The notes under the pieces were generated by a model. The model was not told where the DNA came from. It ran no database searches and was given only the letters and a program-made list of their open reading frames with translations. This document shows, piece after piece, positions 6,781 to 7,673 of a stretch of DNA of 7,673 nucleotides. The DNA comes from an uncultured bacterium. Its GTDB lineage: Bacteria; Actinomycetota; Coriobacteriia; Coriobacteriales; Coriobacteriaceae. Location: positions 1 through 7,673 of the forward strand of contig CAJMPE010000094.1 of assembly GCA_905215275.1 (NCBI GenBank), written 5' to 3'. The position numbers and the translations under genes are program-made. Positions within the stretch are counted from its first letter, which is position 1; each line of letters begins with the position of its first letter.

Positions 6781-6942
6781 TGCCCCTCCTCTCCCCTCGA
6801 AGCCTTAATGAGGCGAAACACAACGGCCACGCCATCGAAACACATTAGAATCGCAATCGAGAATGTATCGTAACGTAGCAGAAATCGAGCCGTCACGACA
6901 CCGCTTTAACATCAGCAAAAAGCCCGATGAAAGGAGGCGACC
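6781..6942. other. Divergent intergenic region with no confident site beyond the two ribosome binding sites
   Basis: This 162-nt gap separates the leftward aldo/keto reductase from the rightward 64-codon ORF, so promoters for both should lie here. It holds several ATCGA-containing words (for example AATCGAG at two places) and -10-like words (TAGAAT on plus, TCTAAT on minus). None has an acceptable -35 at 16-18 nt. No terminator or long dyad was seen. Confidence 0.4.
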
Positions 6943-7137
6943 GTGACCACACGTGAGGACGCCTACCCCTACCCCGGCGAGCAGTACATCCTCTCGGTCG
7001 ACCGCTATCAGATCGAGGTCATGGACCATCTGGACGAGCTTCCCGCCACAGGCGCCGTCATCTTCTGCACCTTCCCCAAGGTGCGCGATGGCGTTGGATA
7101 TCCCGCACGCGTTTTCGCGGTCTGCCCCGCAGCATAA
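6943..7137 (+). CDS. 64-residue protein resembling the C-terminus of a cyclase/arylformamidase-family hydrolase
   Basis: The ORF starts at GTG 6943 with AGGAGG (6932-6937) 5 nt upstream, and a stop (TGA 6928-6930) closes the frame just before. The product begins MTTREDAYPYPGEQ. Residues about 15-62 (YILSVDRYQIEVMDHLDELP, then ATGAVIFCTFPKVRDGVGYP, then ARVFAVCP) read like the last strands of PF04199-type cyclases: an N-L-x-x-L-P-A-T-G segment, then a K-x-x-x-G-x-P-A-R-V-F-A ending. A full enzyme has about 200-270 residues with metal-binding HxGxHxD motifs, which are absent here and not seen upstream in this window. It is either a truncated remnant with a fortuitous start or a small free-standing protein. 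The homology is from memory of the family pattern, so moderate confidence. Confidence 0.55.
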   Translation: MTTREDAYPYPGEQYILSVDRYQIEVMDHLDELPATGAVIFCTFPKVRDGVGYPARVFAVCPAA

Positions 7138-7204
7138 GCGCAAAGCGCAAAAGTTTCTTTTTCATAACAGCAGCCCCGCGCGCTCACCAAACGCCCCGGC
7201 GACA

Positions 7205-7210
7205 TACAAT
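7205..7210 (+). promoter_or_regulatory. Possible -10 element for the ketopantoate reductase-like gene
   Basis: TACAAT matches the -10 consensus at five of six positions and is 50 nt before the ATG. The hexamer 17 nt upstream (CTCACC) matches the -35 at only three of six. A transcript from here would begin just before the leader hairpins at 7216-7249. It is tentative. Confidence 0.3.
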
Positions 7211-7215
7211 CCATC

Positions 7216-7249
7216 AGGCGCCCCATATGCGGACGCCTTTTATATGGGG
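7216..7249 (+). promoter_or_regulatory. Leader with two overlapping hairpins covering the ribosome binding site
   Basis: Hairpin A pairs AGGCG (7216-7220) with CGCCT (7234-7238) and is followed by TTT, a small terminator-like form. Hairpin B pairs CCCCATAT (7221-7228) with ATATGGGG (7242-7249) over a 13-nt loop. Hairpin B encloses GGGG of the ribosome binding site GGGGAG (7246-7251) of the gene starting at 7261. The two cannot form together because B's left arm lies inside A's loop while its right arm lies outside A, unless as a pseudoknot. Regulation is inferred only from this arrangement. Confidence 0.4.
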
Positions 7250-7260
7250 AGATGATTCAC

Positions 7261-7673
7261 ATGCAGATCAACAAGGTCGCCTTTATCGGCAAGGGCGGCG
7301 TCGGCCTGCTCTACGGCAGCATGATCGCCAAGGCCCTCGGCAATGACGCCGTCGAATACGTTATGGATGACGCCCGTTTTGAGCGTCACGCGGGCGATGC
7401 GCTCACCGTCAACAGCAAGCCCTGTGCGCTCAAGTCCGTCCGCGCCAGCGAGGCAACGCCCGCCGATCTGGTCATTCTCACGGTCAAGACGACCGGCCTC
7501 GACCAAGCACTCAAGACTATGGAGCGCGTCGTGGGGCCCAATACGCTCATCGCCTCGCTGTGCAACGGCATTACGAGCGAGCAGAAGATTGCCGAGCGCT
7601 TTGGCTGGGAGCATACCGTTCTTGGCATTTGCCAGGGCATGGACGCCGTGTTCCTCAACGGAGGGCTCACCTT
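7261..7673 (+). CDS. 2-dehydropantoate 2-reductase (ketopantoate reductase) family protein, 5' part
   Basis: The frame stays open for 137 codons and runs off the right edge. The N-terminus MQINKVAFIGKGGVGLLYGS holds the Rossmann GxGxxG-type loop (G10, G12, G13, G15). Further family marks are ADLVILTVKTTGLDQAL (the conserved VK segment) and LIASLCNGITSEQKIAERFG (the LxNG segment with the conserved Asn). Full enzymes have about 300 residues and reduce ketopantoate with NADPH in pantothenate and CoA synthesis (panE/apbA). Paralogues with other substrates are common and the C-terminal domain is not visible, so no symbol is given. ATG 7261 follows GGGGAG with a 9-nt spacer; the in-frame ATG at 7252 touches that site and is less likely. 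Confidence 0.88.
   Translation, partial: MQINKVAFIGKGGVGLLYGSMIAKALGNDAVEYVMDDARFERHAGDALTVNSKPCALKSVRASEATPADLVILTVKTTGLDQALKTMERVVGPNTLIASLCNGITSEQKIAERFGWEHTVLGICQGMDAVFLNGGLT

Overview
The window looks like chromosomal DNA of a GC-rich, anaerobic, gut-type bacterium. An actinobacterial lineage of the Coriobacteriia kind (Collinsella-like) fits best. This rests on base composition, strong AGGAGG-type ribosome binding sites, frequent GTG/TTG starts, and an aldo/keto reductase carrying two ferredoxin-type 4Fe-4S motifs. It is an inference from style, not from a database match. No tRNA, rRNA, CRISPR array, transposase or phage gene was seen.

Layout: (1) Bases 1-77 hold the last codons of a rightward gene. 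It meets the leftward genes at a perfect 16-bp bidirectional terminator (135-169). (2) Bases 195-3299 (minus strand) hold a complete polar amino-acid ABC importer, in transcription order: lipoprotein substrate-binding protein, permease, ATPase. A good promoter lies before the binding protein. A long hairpin between binding protein and permease probably sets their ratio. The permease carries an unusual N-terminal signal peptide plus about 160 residues of predicted extracytoplasmic domain. (3) Bases 3447-6780 (minus strand) hold, in transcription order, an aldo/keto reductase with a 2x[4Fe-4S] tail, a Gfo/Idh/MocA-type oxidoreductase, and endonuclease IV (nfo). (4) Bases 6943-7673 (plus strand) hold a 64-codon ORF resembling only the C-terminus of a cyclase/arylformamidase-type hydrolase, then the 5' part of a ketopantoate-reductase-family gene cut by the window end.

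The most unusual feature is an 86-nt palindromic element present twice at 84/86 identity (4330-4415 and 5511-5596). Each copy lies directly upstream of a minus-strand gene (nfo and the Gfo/Idh gene). Each forms a 24-26 bp stem with a 15-nt loop, and its flank can pair either with the loop or with the Shine-Dalgarno of the downstream gene. It may be an undescribed REP/MITE-like repeat, a cis-regulatory RNA, or both.

The three importer genes clearly work together: capture of a polar amino acid outside the membrane, translocation, and ATP hydrolysis. The other genes look like independent housekeeping or redox functions that share strand and spacing rather than one evident pathway.
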